In this document: positions 26,622 through 36,670 of the stretch, in pieces | Layout of the letters: each line of letters starts with the position of its first letter | Position numbering within the stretch: position 1 is the stretch's first letter | DNA from: Burkholderia contaminans | GTDB lineage: Bacteria; Pseudomonadota; Gammaproteobacteria; Burkholderiales; Burkholderiaceae | Length of the DNA: 64,000 bases | Direction of reading: 5' to 3' | Assembly: GCF_029633825.1 (NCBI RefSeq) | Contig: NZ_CP090641.1 | Coordinates: 682,001 to 746,000, forward strand | Translations under genes and position numbers: made by a program | The notes under the pieces: model-generated | Told to the model about the DNA's origin: nothing | Database searches by the model: none | The model's input: only the letters and a program-made list of their open reading frames with translations

Positions 26622-27635
26622 CTACCGCGACCGTTCGCGGCTGATGTAGATCGCGAGCAGGATGATTCCGCCCTTGATCACGTTCTGCACATACGGGTTC
26701 ACGCCGATCATGTTCAGCCCGTTGTTGAGCACGCCGAGCAGCAGCGCGCCGACCAGCGTGCCGAGGATCGCGCCGCGCCCGCCGGAGATCGACGTGCCGC
26801 CCATCACGACAGCCGCGATCGCATCGAGCTCGAAGCCCACACCCGCATTCGGCTGCCCGCTCATCAGGCGCCCGGTCAGCACGATCGCGGCGAGCGCCGA
26901 CGTGAGCCCGGCCAGCGTGTAGACGATCAGCTTCACGCGCGCGACGCGCACGCCGGTGAGCCGAGTCGCCTGCTCGTTACCGCCGATCGCATACACGTAG
27001 CGGCCGAACGGCATCCGGTCGAGCAGCAGCCACGCGATCGCATAGACCACCAGCATGATCAGCACCGGCGCCTGGATGCCGAACACCTTGCCGCTGCCGA
27101 AGAACGCGACCCAGTCGGGCAAGCCGTCGATCGGATAGCCGCCCGTGTAGATCAGTGCGAGGCCGCGCGCGATGCCCATCGTCGCGAGCGTGACGATGAT
27201 GGGCGGCATCCCCGCGAACGCGACGAACACGCCGTTCAGGAAGCCGAAACCGAGGCCGACCGCGATGCCGATCGCGAGCGCGGCGACCGCGTTCACACCC
27301 GCGACCATCAGCCCGGCCGCGAGCGTGCCCGACAGCGCCATCACCGAACCGACCGACAGGTCGATCCCGCCGGTCAGGATCACGCAGGTCATGCCGACCG
27401 CGATGATCGCGTTGATCGACACCTGGCGCAGCACGTTCTCCAGGTTCGCGGCGGACAGGAAGCTCGGGCTCGCGATCATCATCGCGATGCACACGACGAT
27501 CAGGCCGACGAGCGGATAGAACAGCGTCGAGCGCCGCAGTTGCGCCCACATCGCGCGTGGCGGCGGTGCGTCGCCGTTTCCGGCGGTGGCCGTGAGCGTC
27601 GTGGAACGCGTGGAAGAAGAATCAGGCAGGTTCAT
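26622..27635 (-). CDS. Sugar ABC transporter permease, RbsC family
   Basis: A 337-residue inner-membrane permease with about ten hydrophobic segments. The conserved loops are [38 protein letters not shown] and [22 protein letters not shown]. It forms the pore with the RbsA-type ATPase, whose gene end it overlaps by 14 bases. It belongs to the CUT2 class, which typically imports pentoses, polyols or autoinducer-like sugars. Confidence 0.92.
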   Translation of the reverse strand: MNLPDSSSTRSTTLTATAGNGDAPPPRAMWAQLRRSTLFYPLVGLIVVCIAMMIASPSFLSAANLENVLRQVSINAIIAVGMTCVILTGGIDLSVGSVMALSGTLAAGLMVAGVNAVAALAIGIAVGLGFGFLNGVFVAFAGMPPIIVTLATMGIARGLALIYTGGYPIDGLPDWVAFFGSGKVFGIQAPVLIMLVVYAIAWLLLDRMPFGRYVYAIGGNEQATRLTGVRVARVKLIVYTLAGLTSALAAIVLTGRLMSGQPNAGVGFELDAIAAVVMGGTSISGGRGAILGTLVGALLLGVLNNGLNMIGVNPYVQNVIKGGIILLAIYISRERSR

Positions 27636-29142
27636 GGGTGGCTCCTCGCGTGCCGGCCGTGGCATAGGTCATGACCGTATCGGGATCGATCTCGTCGCCT
27701 GCGAGCGTCGCCTCGATGCGGCCCTGCCGGAACACGGCGACGCGATCGCACATGCCGACGATTTCCGGCAGCTCGGACGAGATCATGATGATGGCGTAGC
27801 CGCGCGCGGTGAGTTCGCGCATCAGCCCGTAGATTTCGGCTTTCGCGCCGACGTCGATGCCGCGCGTCGGCTCGTCGAAGATCAGCACCGACGTGTGATG
27901 GTTGAGCCAGCGCGCGATCACGACTTTCTGCTGGTTGCCGCCGGACAGCGTCGCGACCTCGGTGTGGATCGACGGCGCCTTCACGCCGACGCGCCGCATC
28001 ACGTCATGCGTCGTGCGCGCCTCGCCGCGCCGGTCGATCAGCCAGCGCATCGACCGGTACTTGCCGAGGTTGTTCAGCGAGATGTTGTCGCGGATCGAGA
28101 ACGACGTGACGAGCCCTTCCGTCTTGCGGCTTTCCGGCAGGATGCCGATGCCCGCGCGCAACGCGTCGGCCGGATCGGCGAGCTTGGCGGCCGCGCCGCG
28201 CACGCGCACGTCCTTGCGATGTGCCCGCGTCGCGCCGATCACCGCGAGCGCGGTTTCCGTGCGCCCCGAGCCGACCAGCCCGGCGAAGCCGAGGATCTCG
28301 CCGGCATGCAGCGTGAAGCGGTTCACCGGGCCACCGCGTTCGATCTGCAGTTCGTTGACCTCCAGCACCCGCGGTGCATCGGCCGCGCACGCCGGCTTCG
28401 GCGGAAAGCTGCTTTCGATCCGGCGGCCGACCATCATCCGCACGAGCTGTTCGACGTCCGTGCGCGCGACGTCGGTCGTCGCCACGTACTGGCCGTCGCG
28501 CAGCACCGTGATGCGGTCGCACACCGCGAAAATCTCGTCGAGATGATGCGAGATGAAGATCATCGCGACGCCCTGCCGCTTCAGCTCGCGCATGATCGCG
28601 AACAGGTGCTCGGCCTCGGCCGGCGTGAGCGTGGCGGTGGGTTCGTCGAGGATCAGGATGCGCGCGTCGAGCGACAGCGCCTTGCCGATTTCGACGAACT
28701 GTTGCTGCGCGACCGACAGCGCGCGGATCGGCGCATCGAGATCGATCGCGACGCCGAGCCGCGCGAAGATCGCGGCCGCCGCGTGGCGCATCCGCTTGCG
28801 GTCGCGTGCGCCCCAGCGATTGCGCAGCTCGCGGCCGAGGAACAGGTTGTCGACGGCATCGAGGTGAGGAATCAGGCTGAATTCCTGGAACACGATGCCG
28901 ACGCCTGCCGCGACCGCGTCGTGATAGTCCGCGAAATGGCGGGCGGTGCCGTCGATCTCGATCGTGCCGGCGTCCGGCTGATGAATGCCGCACAGGATCT
29001 TCATCAGCGTCGACTTGCCCGCGCCGTTCTCGCCGAGCAGTGCGTGGATCTCGCCGCGCGCAATTTCCAGATCGATGTCGGACAGCGCCTTCACGCCCGG
29101 AAAGCTTTTCGTGATGTGGCTGAGCCTGAGTATCGTGTCCAT
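27622..29142 (-). CDS. Sugar ABC transporter ATPase, RbsA family (two ATP-binding domains)
   Basis: A 506-residue duplicated ATPase. The first half has Walker [10 protein letters not shown], the signature-like [16 protein letters not shown] and Walker [10 protein letters not shown]. The second half has the degenerate Walker [10 protein letters not shown], the signature [13 protein letters not shown] and Walker [11 protein letters not shown]. This asymmetry is normal for RbsA/MglA proteins. It powers the CUT2 importer. ATG 29142 is preceded by GGAGAAGCC. Confidence 0.93.
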   Translation of the reverse strand: MDTILRLSHITKSFPGVKALSDIDLEIARGEIHALLGENGAGKSTLMKILCGIHQPDAGTIEIDGTARHFADYHDAVAAGVGIVFQEFSLIPHLDAVDNLFLGRELRNRWGARDRKRMRHAAAAIFARLGVAIDLDAPIRALSVAQQQFVEIGKALSLDARILILDEPTATLTPAEAEHLFAIMRELKRQGVAMIFISHHLDEIFAVCDRITVLRDGQYVATTDVARTDVEQLVRMMVGRRIESSFPPKPACAADAPRVLEVNELQIERGGPVNRFTLHAGEILGFAGLVGSGRTETALAVIGATRAHRKDVRVRGAAAKLADPADALRAGIGILPESRKTEGLVTSFSIRDNISLNNLGKYRSMRWLIDRRGEARTTHDVMRRVGVKAPSIHTEVATLSGGNQQKVVIARWLNHHTSVLIFDEPTRGIDVGAKAEIYGLMRELTARGYAIIMISSELPEIVGMCDRVAVFRQGRIEATLAGDEIDPDTVMTYATAGTRGATHEPA

Positions 29143-29204
29143 CGGCTTCTCCGTGCGAAGAGCGCCGGCCGTGCCGCCGCCCTTCGCGTCGCACCGCTCG
29201 TCGT

Positions 29205-30149
29205 TCACCAGCTGAAGCCCTTCGCGTTGCCGCGATCGACCACCTTCACGTCGACGGGAATCGCCTTCGGCACCGTCGCGCCCCACTTGCGCGCGATCGC
29301 GATGCCGAGCGCGATGCGCACCTGGTCGGCCGGGAACTGCGCGGTCGTCTCGATGAACTTCGAATTCGGCTTCTGGATCGCGGCGATCGCCTCGGGCGCG
29401 CCGTCGACGCTCGTCAGCTTGATGTCCTTGCCCGAACTCTCGATCGCGGCAAGCGAGCCCATCGCGCCGCCGTCGTTCACGCTGAAGATACCCTTCAGGT
29501 TCGGATGCGCGGAGATCATGTTTTCCGTGACCGACAGCGCGGTGGCGCGCTCCTGCTTGCCGTTCTGCGTATCCACCAGCTTCACGTTCGGGTATTTCGC
29601 GAGCCCGGCCTTGCAGCCGCGCACGCGTTCGAGAATCGGCACGACCGGGATGCCGTCGAGAATGGCGACTTCGCCGCTGCCGCCGATCGCTTTCGCGAGG
29701 TAGTCGCACGACATCACGCCCGCGTCGTAGTTCTTCGAGCCGACGAACGAGTCGACCGGGCCGTTCGCGTTCGCATCGACGGCCACCACCACCGCGCCGG
29801 CCTTCTTCGCCTGCGTGATCGCCGACTGGATGCCGGTCGAATCGGTCGGGTTCACGAGCAGGATGTCGATCTTCTTCTGCAGCATGTCCTCGACGTCGCT
29901 CACCTGCTTGCTGACGTCGTGATGTGCGTCGGTGACGACGACCTGCGCGCCGATCGACGCGGCCGCGTCGTTCAGCGCTTTCTGCATCGTCACGAAATAC
30001 GGGTTGTTCAGCTCCTGGAACGTCATGCCGATGCGCAACGGCGCGGCCTGCACGGCGGCAGCGGGCAGCCAGGCCGCGGCGGCGAGCGCGGCAATCGCCG
30101 CCATGCGGGCGGCGCGGCGGGGGGATGAAGCGGGCGATGCATGCGTCAT
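29205..30149 (-). CDS. Periplasmic sugar-binding protein, RbsB family
   Basis: A 314-residue substrate-binding protein. The signal peptide ends AAAVQAAP. The mature type I fold begins [18 protein letters not shown], with ribose-binding-type motifs [23 protein letters not shown] and [12 protein letters not shown]. It delivers the sugar or polyol to the permease. It is the first structural gene of the operon, 121 bases downstream of the AraC gene on the same strand. Confidence 0.92.
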   Translation of the reverse strand: MTHASPASSPRRAARMAAIAALAAAAWLPAAAVQAAPLRIGMTFQELNNPYFVTMQKALNDAAASIGAQVVVTDAHHDVSKQVSDVEDMLQKKIDILLVNPTDSTGIQSAITQAKKAGAVVVAVDANANGPVDSFVGSKNYDAGVMSCDYLAKAIGGSGEVAILDGIPVVPILERVRGCKAGLAKYPNVKLVDTQNGKQERATALSVTENMISAHPNLKGIFSVNDGGAMGSLAAIESSGKDIKLTSVDGAPEAIAAIQKPNSKFIETTAQFPADQVRIALGIAIARKWGATVPKAIPVDVKVVDRGNAKGFSW

Positions 30150-30270
30150 GACGGTGTCTCCGGTTATGTGTGCGGCTTTTTCGTGGGTGAACGCGCCCCT
30201 CGCGACGTGGGCGACGCGATTGCGCTGGGTGAAACGGTGTGGAAAATTCAGGCGGGCCGCGGCCCCGCGA

Positions 30271-31230
30271 TCATCCGGGCTGCGGTGCGAGCGCCGGGAT
30301 GCCCGGTGTGACGACACGCGGCGGCAGCGGATTGCCGGTGGGCGCCGCGTGCAACGCGAGTTCGCGGCTGCGCGCGTTCAGGCGCTGCAGCGCGCGGAAT
30401 TCGGACGGCGCCATCCCCTTCACCGCGCGGAACTGGCGGTTGAAGTTCGACACGTTGTTGAAGCCGGCCTGGAAACAGATATCGGTGATGCTCGCGTCGT
30501 CGGCGAGCAGCATCTGGCACGCGGACTCAATCCGTAGACGATTCACGTACTGCACGAACGGCATGCCCGTCTGGCGGTGGAACGCACGCGAGAACGCGCT
30601 GACGCTCTGCCCGGTCAGTTGCGCGAGATCGGATTCGCGCAGCTCGGATGCGAGGTTCTTGCCGATATACGACAGCGCATGGCTGAGCCGCGTGGGCGTG
30701 ACGTCGGCCTGGTCGTACGCGGGGCTCGCGAGCAGCGTGCGTTCGGCCGCTCCGCACAGCCGTTCGAGGATCGTCATGAACAGCGCGATGCGGCGCATGC
30801 CGCGCGCGGCCAGCAGTTCGTCGAACAGCGGCGCGATCGCGGCGCTGGTCGCCGCGTCGAAGCCGACCCCGCGCCGCGCCTCGTCAAGCAGCGCCTGCGC
30901 GTCGCGGCATTCGGGAAACGCGTCCATGCAACGGCGCACGAACGCCGGGTCGAACTGGATCACGAGATTGCGGCGCTCGACGGTTTCGCCTTCGGCCATG
31001 TCGCTGACCCAGTTGTGCGGCAGGTTCGGGCCGAGCAGCACGAGATGACCGGGGCCGAACGAACCGATGTGGTCGCCGACGAAATACTTGCCGCGCGTCG
31101 CGACGATCAGGTGCAGTTCGAATTCGGGATGGAAGTGCCAGCGGATCGTGCGATACGGATAGCCGTGCGACCAGACCTTGAACGACTCGTCGCGTCGCAC
31201 GTCGACCACTTCCAGATCGGGGTGCATCAT
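30271..31230 (-). CDS. AraC-family regulator of the sugar/polyol cluster
   Basis: A 319-residue regulator. The N-terminal cupin domain has TIRWHFHPEFELHLIV and GHLVLLGPNLPHNWVS. The C-terminal AraC domain has LRESDLAQLTGQSVSAFSRAF and ITDICFQAGFNNVSNFNRQFR. It lies just upstream of rbsB in the same direction and very likely controls transport and catabolism of the substrate. The last 45 residues are a Pro/Ala-rich extension. Confidence 0.9.
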   Translation of the reverse strand: MMHPDLEVVDVRRDESFKVWSHGYPYRTIRWHFHPEFELHLIVATRGKYFVGDHIGSFGPGHLVLLGPNLPHNWVSDMAEGETVERRNLVIQFDPAFVRRCMDAFPECRDAQALLDEARRGVGFDAATSAAIAPLFDELLAARGMRRIALFMTILERLCGAAERTLLASPAYDQADVTPTRLSHALSYIGKNLASELRESDLAQLTGQSVSAFSRAFHRQTGMPFVQYVNRLRIESACQMLLADDASITDICFQAGFNNVSNFNRQFRAVKGMAPSEFRALQRLNARSRELALHAAPTGNPLPPRVVTPGIPALAPQPG

Positions 31231-31462
31231 GTTGGCGTCTCCATTCCCATGTCTCGCTGGCCGGTTCGTGGCGCGCGTGCGCCGCGTATTTCACACGGCG
31301 ACGCGCCCGGTCGCATGGGAAGCAATGTAGGTCGATCGAGCGCCCGGCTCCACCAACTTTACGCCTGATTTCCGATACTTTTTTGCGCATCCCGACCACA
31401 TCCGGCGCCGGACGGCAAATTTGTGCAGCGCGGAACGGCCGGACGGCCGCCCGCTCCGGTGC

Positions 31463-32410
31463 TTACGCGGCCGCGTGCTCGCGCGCCGTCCGCACTTCGT
31501 ATGCCTTCAGGTGGTTGTACGCGATCCGCAGCAGCGACAAGGCATCGGCCGCCTGCGGGTCGCGGCGCACGAGCAGATCACCGATCACGTGATCGGCTTC
31601 GACGCGCGCATGGTTCTCGACGTCGCGCAGCATCGACGCGGTCAGCGGCGACGGCGTCAGCACCATCCGCTGCATCCGCTCGATGGCGGCCGGCTCGGGC
31701 CGGTGGCCGTTGTGCTCGGCAATCGCGCTGCATTCGGCGAGCATCGTCTCCAGCAGGCGACGGCCGTCCGGCGCGGCGAGAATGTCGCCCACCGAGCCGC
31801 GGAACAGCGACGTGCTCGCGGCGAGCGTCGCGAGGAACACCCATTTTTCCCACATCCGCGCGACCACGTTGTCGCTGAGCGTCGCATCGAATCCCGCGCC
31901 GCCGAGCACATCGGCCACCGCGCGCACGCGCGGCGATTCGCCGCCCGCGAGTTCGCCGAAGGTGACCCCGTGCGTGTCGTTGAGGTGCACGATGCGCTGC
32001 TCACGATCGAGCGTCGCCGCGATCACGCACAGCCCGCCGAGCACCTGGGCGGCGCCGAACCGGTCGCGCAGCACGTCGAGATGGCGCATCCCGTTGAGCA
32101 TCGGCAGGATCAGCGTCTGCGGGCCGACGAACGGGGCAAACGACTGAATCGCGTCGTCGAGGCTGTACGCCTTGCAGCTCAGCAGCACGAGGTCGAACGG
32201 CGCGACGCCGGCACCCGCATCGCCCGCGCGCACGGTCTGCACGTTCGCGAGCGTCAGGTCGCCGCGCGGGCTGCGGATCAGCAGCCCGTCGCGCGCCAGC
32301 GCGGCCGCGCGGCCGTCGCGCACCGAGAACGTCACGTCGCGCCCCGCCGCAGCCAGCCGGCCGCCGAAATATCCGCCGACCGCGCCGGCCCCTACTACCA
32401 GAATTCGCAT
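31463..32410 (-). CDS. 2-dehydropantoate 2-reductase-like (PanE/ApbA family)
   Basis: A 315-residue enzyme with Rossmann motif RILVVGAGAVGGYFGGRL, the ketopantoate-family CKAYSLDDAI (Lys), and the C-terminal active-site region WEKWVFLATLAASTSLFRG. The canonical reaction is NADPH-dependent reduction of ketopantoate to pantoate in coenzyme A synthesis. Many Burkholderia carry several paralogues and this one stands alone, so its true substrate is uncertain. The ATG is preceded by GGAGGCAACG. Confidence 0.88.
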   Translation of the reverse strand: MRILVVGAGAVGGYFGGRLAAAGRDVTFSVRDGRAAALARDGLLIRSPRGDLTLANVQTVRAGDAGAGVAPFDLVLLSCKAYSLDDAIQSFAPFVGPQTLILPMLNGMRHLDVLRDRFGAAQVLGGLCVIAATLDREQRIVHLNDTHGVTFGELAGGESPRVRAVADVLGGAGFDATLSDNVVARMWEKWVFLATLAASTSLFRGSVGDILAAPDGRRLLETMLAECSAIAEHNGHRPEPAAIERMQRMVLTPSPLTASMLRDVENHARVEADHVIGDLLVRRDPQAADALSLLRIAYNHLKAYEVRTAREHAAA

Positions 32411-32501
32411 CGTTGCCTCCTTTCGGTTTCATTCGCCGCCGCGCCGCCGAGCCGGACGCGCGGCGCGCACGCCATCGCCCCGAGAGTATAGCGATACCCG
32501 T

Positions 32502-32515
32502 TATGCATATGCATA
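32502..32515. promoter_or_regulatory. Palindrome between panE-like and chemoreceptor genes
   Basis: TATGCATATGCATA is a perfect 14-base palindrome (tandem ATGCAT) in the 247-base divergent region. It may be a regulator site for either gene; no family is recognised. Confidence 0.35.
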
Positions 32516-32657
32516 GATACCCTTGTCGGCATGAGAGGCATGCACCCACGGTACCGGTTCCTAGGGATAACCCGTCTACGGTAATGCCCGCCGGGCGCCG
32601 TCAAGACACTTATCCCGTCACGCCGCTCCGGTGAGCTTCCACGACCGACCACACACC

Positions 32658-34211
32658 ATGCGCAACCTTTCCCTGAATCAGAAACTCGCCTCGATGATCG
32701 TCATCCTCTGGCTCGGCCTGCTCGTGATCGCCGGGCTCGGCGCATGGCAGACGCGCGCATCGATGATCACGGATCGCCGCGAACAGCTCGCGTCGCTGGT
32801 CGCGCAGGCCGCGAGCGTGACCGACCATTTCTACAAGCTGTCGCAACAGAACGCGCTGCCGGAAGCCGAAGCGAAGCAGAAGGCGCTCGAGGCGATCGCC
32901 GCGATGCGCCATGGCGCCGACGGCTACATCTCGATCAACGACTCGAAGCCGGTGATCGTGATGCATCCGATCAAGTCCGAGCTCAACGGCAAGGACGTGT
33001 CGAATTTCACCGATCCGAACGGCAAGCACCTGTTCGTCGAGATCGTGAAGGCCGGCAACCAGGAAGGCGGCAAGGGCTTCGTCGAGTATCTGTGGCCGAA
33101 GCCGGGCGCCGACAAGCCGCAGGACAAGACCAGCGCGGTGCAGCGCTTCGCGCCGTGGGACTGGTATCTCGTGACCGGCATGTACATGAACGACGTACGC
33201 TCGGCAGTGCTGGAGAGCGTGGGCCGCTGGCTCGCGATGACGGCCGTGCTCGGCGGGATCGCGACCGCCGTGATGGTGCTCGTGCTGAAGAGCGTGCGCG
33301 CGAACCTCGGCGGCGAGCTGGAAGTGGCGCTCGACGCCGCGCAACGCATCGCGCAGGGCGACCTGACCGCGCGCGTCACCGTGAAGCAGGACGATCGCGG
33401 CAGCCTGCTGCATGCGCTGCACACGATGCAGGGCGGCCTGATCGACATGGTGTCGCGCGTGCGGATGGGCACCGAGAACATCAACGTCGGCGCGAGCGAG
33501 ATCGCGTCGGGCAACACGGATCTGTCGCAGCGCACCGAGGAACAGGCGGCCGCGCTCGTACAGACCGCGTCGAGCATGGACCAGATGACCGCGAACGTGA
33601 AGCAGAACGCGGACAGCGCCGCGCAGGCCGCGTCGCTCGCCGGCCAGGCCGCGCAGGTCGCGACGCGCGGCAGCGCGGTGGTCGACGACGTCGTGCGCAC
33701 GATGAACGAGATCACCGACCGCTCGCACAAGATCGGCGACATCATCGGCGTGATCGACGGGATCGCGTTCCAGACCAACATCCTCGCGCTGAATGCGGCG
33801 GTCGAAGCGGCGCGTGCCGGCGAACAGGGCCGTGGCTTCGCGGTGGTCGCCGCCGAGGTGCGCTCGCTTGCGCAACGCTCGGCGACGGCCGCGAAGGAGA
33901 TCAAGTCGCTGATCGTGACGTCGAACGAAACCGTCGAGCACGGCGCGGCGCTCGTCACGCACGCGGGCGAGACGATGGCCGAGATCGTGCAGTCGGTGCG
34001 GCGCGTGAACGAGATCCTCGACGAGATCAGCCATGCGTCGCGCGAACAGAGCGCCGGGATCGAGCAGGTCAATCGCGCGGTGGGCGAGATGGACCAGGTG
34101 ACGCAGCAGAACGCGGCGCTGGTCGAGGAGGCGGCGGCCGCCGCGCATTCGCTGCGCGATCAGGCCGAGGCGCTGCGGGATGCGGTGACGCGGTTTGCGT
34201 TGCCGGCGTAG
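32658..34211 (+). CDS. Methyl-accepting chemotaxis protein with sCache_2-type sensor
   Basis: A 517-residue receptor. The first membrane segment is at about 9-29. The periplasmic sCache_2-type domain (about 35-185) includes [19 protein letters not shown] and [14 protein letters not shown]. The second membrane segment is at about 190-210, followed by a HAMP domain. The long cytoplasmic coiled coil has the signalling hairpin tip [21 protein letters not shown] and methylation-helix regions on both sides. Small organic acids such as pyruvate or lactate are common ligands of this sensor class. No C-terminal CheR pentapeptide is seen. No flagellar genes are nearby. Confidence 0.93.
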   Translation: MRNLSLNQKLASMIVILWLGLLVIAGLGAWQTRASMITDRREQLASLVAQAASVTDHFYKLSQQNALPEAEAKQKALEAIAAMRHGADGYISINDSKPVIVMHPIKSELNGKDVSNFTDPNGKHLFVEIVKAGNQEGGKGFVEYLWPKPGADKPQDKTSAVQRFAPWDWYLVTGMYMNDVRSAVLESVGRWLAMTAVLGGIATAVMVLVLKSVRANLGGELEVALDAAQRIAQGDLTARVTVKQDDRGSLLHALHTMQGGLIDMVSRVRMGTENINVGASEIASGNTDLSQRTEEQAAALVQTASSMDQMTANVKQNADSAAQAASLAGQAAQVATRGSAVVDDVVRTMNEITDRSHKIGDIIGVIDGIAFQTNILALNAAVEAARAGEQGRGFAVVAAEVRSLAQRSATAAKEIKSLIVTSNETVEHGAALVTHAGETMAEIVQSVRRVNEILDEISHASREQSAGIEQVNRAVGEMDQVTQQNAALVEEAAAAAHSLRDQAEALRDAVTRFALPA

Positions 34212-34691
34212 GCTTTGTTTGGCCCTCTCGGTAACGATGTTCGGTACGGGGTTCAGGTTCGGGCAGCAGTGATTCGGGCATCCCGGACTCACGTTGACCT
34301 CGACGCGTCGCCCGGATTGCCCAAACTCGTCCGGCCTGAAGATCTTGCCGGCCAAGGCGCGATTCTCGCCATGGATCGAATATTGATCCAGGACCGACAT
34401 CACGCTTTCGGCTCGTCGCATCGCAAGCTGTTGCGCGTCATGTTCGGTTCGTTCGGCCAATCCGTTCAACCACACGGTGTCGATGATCGGAAAGCGCTTG
34501 TGCATGTCGATCGACCATTCGGACAACCGAGATAGCTCGGCCGGAGAAATGGCGCTCGAATCGGTATCGAACACGATATCGATGTAATGGCCTGGCATAT
34601 TCGATGCGCCGTCACATGCGGCGGATGCGGCGGATGCGTGTACCCAGCTCAACGCGAGAGCGGCGGCAACTGCGAATTTAGTCATCGTCAT
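34212..34691 (-). CDS. OmpA-like C-domain protein lacking its own stop codon
   Basis: The protein starts MTMTKFAVAAALALSWVHAS, a signal peptide. An OmpA-type peptidoglycan-binding domain follows (YIDIVFDTDSSAISPAELSRL, LNGLAERTEHDAQQLAMRRAESV, FGQSGRRVEVNV) and then a Cys-rich end SPGCPNHCCPN. At that point such short proteins normally stop, but this frame stays open, crosses the end of the chemoreceptor gene and runs antisense to it until 32610. Either the true 3' end was lost by deletion or frameshift, or a very long tail is translated. The start overlaps the preceding gene's stop. The GC content is visibly lower than in neighbours. Confidence 0.55.
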
Positions 34692-35079
34692 CGACAACGT
34701 ACCCTGCAATAACGACCCATTCGCCGGATTCGGGATCGTGGATCGCGTATTGATCGACTTCGGCCCCGGTGATTGCAATCGTCGGTGGCTTGCATGTCAG
34801 TGCTTCGGCCTCGGCGTCGGCTATCTGCTCAGCCGTCCACTTGCGCATCGCGTCGAGCGTTGCACCGTACCCGGATAACCCGGCGTGCTGATCGAGCGGC
34901 ACGTCGAAGAAAGAGGCAAAGTAGACCATCAGGGGGTGTCTGGCATCGGACACAACCAGACGCCCCCCGGTCGCCGCATAGCCATAGTTCACGGCGACTG
35001 ACAATCGGCCTTGCTGCTCGATGAAATCACGGTATAGGACATGTACGATATTTATTCGCACTCCGACTCGATATGTCAT
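34678..35079 (-). CDS. Hypothetical protein, lower-GC
   Basis: A 133-residue protein, MTYRVGVRINIVHVLYRDFI..., without signal peptide or membrane segment and ending in an acidic run (GYVVDDDD). No family is recognised. It lies 10 bases after the LuxR-type regulator stop and overlaps the OmpA-like gene start (ATGACTAA), so the three may be cotranscribed. Codon choice is less GC-rich than in surrounding genes, consistent with acquisition from elsewhere. It could be a fragment of a larger protein. Confidence 0.6.
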   Translation of the reverse strand: MTYRVGVRINIVHVLYRDFIEQQGRLSVAVNYGYAATGGRLVVSDARHPLMVYFASFFDVPLDQHAGLSGYGATLDAMRKWTAEQIADAEAEALTCKPPTIAITGAEVDQYAIHDPESGEWVVIAGYVVDDDD

Positions 35080-35089
35080 CACGTGACGT

Positions 35090-35761
35090 TCAGCAAGCAT
35101 CCCTCGACATGCCTGACGCCCCACCAAGCCCCAACCCCGCCGCCCGCTGGATCAGCTCGACGTCGTTGCTCACACCAAGCTTCTTCATCGCACTGATCTT
35201 CTGTGCGCTGACCGTCTGCTTGCCCTTGCTCAGACGCTGCGCGATCGTCTTGATCGGCACCCCTGACAAGTACAGGCGAATGACCTCGATCTCGCGCGCC
35301 GACAGCTTCACGGGCGCCTCGGCGCGCTCGCCGAATGCATCGACCGCGCGCCTGACGAGCGGCGACAGATAGCGCCCGCCGCTGTAGCTCGAATGAATGG
35401 CCGTGACGATATGGCCGACCTCGTCGAACTTGCTGACGACGCTCACGCCGTCGATCGCGAGGATCGACCCGAAGATCAGCGGGTTCTCGTTCGCGACCAG
35501 CGCGACGATCCCGACGTTCGGACGCGTGCGCCGCAGCCAGTCGAACAGCGCAAGGCCGTCCATCTGCCCGTCTGCCCGGATCGCATAGTCGACCAGCACG
35601 ACATCGCAGTCGACACCGCCGAGCGACGCGACCAGTTCGGCCACGCTCCGGTACACCGCGACGAGCTCGACCGCACAGCCGCTGCCCGCGACCTGCTCGA
35701 TGCCGGCCAGCGTCAACGGCCAGTCGTACGCGAAAACGACGCGAACATTGAATTTCCTCAT
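35090..35761 (-). CDS. LuxR/NarL-type response regulator
   Basis: About 223 residues from ATG 35761 (230 from ATG 35782). The receiver domain begins VRVVFAYDWPLTLAGIEQV, with the phospho-acceptor Asp in VVLVDYAIRAD and a Lys in VVSKFDEVG. The C-terminal LuxR helix-turn-helix is VKLSAREIEVIRLYLSGVPI and TIAQRLSKGKQTVSAQKISA. Overall it is RcsB-like. The N terminus lacks the usual paired acidic residues (FAYDWP in place of V-D-D), so phosphorylation may be atypical. No sensor kinase is adjacent. A perfect inverted repeat lies about 70 bases upstream. Confidence 0.88.
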   Translation of the reverse strand: MRKFNVRVVFAYDWPLTLAGIEQVAGSGCAVELVAVYRSVAELVASLGGVDCDVVLVDYAIRADGQMDGLALFDWLRRTRPNVGIVALVANENPLIFGSILAIDGVSVVSKFDEVGHIVTAIHSSYSGGRYLSPLVRRAVDAFGERAEAPVKLSAREIEVIRLYLSGVPIKTIAQRLSKGKQTVSAQKISAMKKLGVSNDVELIQRAAGLGLGGASGMSRDAC

Positions 35762-35832
35762 GCGCAGTTCCAGGTGGTTCATCGGCCGCGCGACACGGAA
35801 CGCGCACGGCCGGTTCGGCGTTGAAAGAAAGT

Positions 35833-35852
35833 TCAGGCTATTTTTAGCCTGA
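35833..35852. promoter_or_regulatory. Perfect inverted repeat upstream of the LuxR-type regulator
   Basis: TCAGGCTA and TAGCCTGA, 8-base perfect arms around four T residues, lie about 70 bases before the regulator start. It is likely an operator or a leader hairpin. Autoregulation is a reasonable but unproven guess. Confidence 0.55.
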
Positions 35853-36148
35853 CCATCGATTCTACGAAGCCGTGCTCAGGCGGGATATCGGACGGCATCG
35901 GGATCGACCGTCAGGGACGTCATACGAGTTTGAAATTTGTGCCGGTTCGAATGCCCGACACATCGGAGCCAGCCTCTGCGGACATCGGCCAAATGGCCGG
36001 CGTGGCGGCCAATGCGGGCCAAGCGACCGGCCAGCAGGTAAAATCGACGCCTTTGCATCCCGCGCCGGGCCACCGGCGGCGAGCGACGCGCCGATGCCGG
36101 CCGCGCGCCACCGCCCGTTTGCCGGTTGCCCGCACCCCCGCTTTCCTC

Positions 36149-36643
36149 ATGACCGAATCCGACCTGCAACCCGACGACACCACCATCCACGAAGACGGCC
36201 TCTGGCGCGACAACGGCTGGACGGCCCGCATCATCAAGAACGAAGACGACGACGGCTGGGCCGTCGAGATGATCAAGGACGGCGAGTCCGAGCCCGCGCT
36301 CGTCGGGCCGTGGACCATGGGCCGCGACAAGAAGAACCCGAAGCCGATGGACGCGAACGCGTTCCGCACGCTCGTGAAGACCGCGACCGAAGTGCTGATG
36401 CGGCACGAGCAGCAGCGGCGCGCGATGCTGCACAAGGAAGTGACGGTTCAGGGCGAGGACGACCAGGATGTGTCGGTGACGCTCGACATCGTGCCGGACG
36501 AATTCGAGCCGTACGCGCAGCTCAAGGCATTCGATCCGTATGGCGAGCTGCTGGCCGAAGCGAAGGTGTCGGCCGGGTTCAAGCTCAACAAGGCCAGCGC
36601 CGAGCGCTGGGTCGCATCGGGCTTCGAGCGGCCGGCCGCCTGA
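36149..36643 (+). CDS. Conserved hypothetical protein
   Basis: A 164-residue cytoplasmic protein, MTESDLQPDDTTIHEDGLWRD..., acidic and rich in Asp/Glu in the first third (NEDDDGWAVEMIKDGESEPAL). A mixed domain follows, ending FKLNKASAERWVASGF. No functional family is recognised. The preceding ~360 bases (35783-36148) contain only the palindrome noted above. The stop is 28 bases before the convergent zinc-ribbon gene. Confidence 0.78.
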   Translation: MTESDLQPDDTTIHEDGLWRDNGWTARIIKNEDDDGWAVEMIKDGESEPALVGPWTMGRDKKNPKPMDANAFRTLVKTATEVLMRHEQQRRAMLHKEVTVQGEDDQDVSVTLDIVPDEFEPYAQLKAFDPYGELLAEAKVSAGFKLNKASAERWVASGFERPAA

Positions 36644-36670
36644 TCGCGCGCGGCGCGCCGGGCCGCGCGC

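Noticed and set aside
34212..35090. Prophage or insertion element explaining the lower-GC segment
   Set aside because: No integrase, transposase or terminal repeats are visible.
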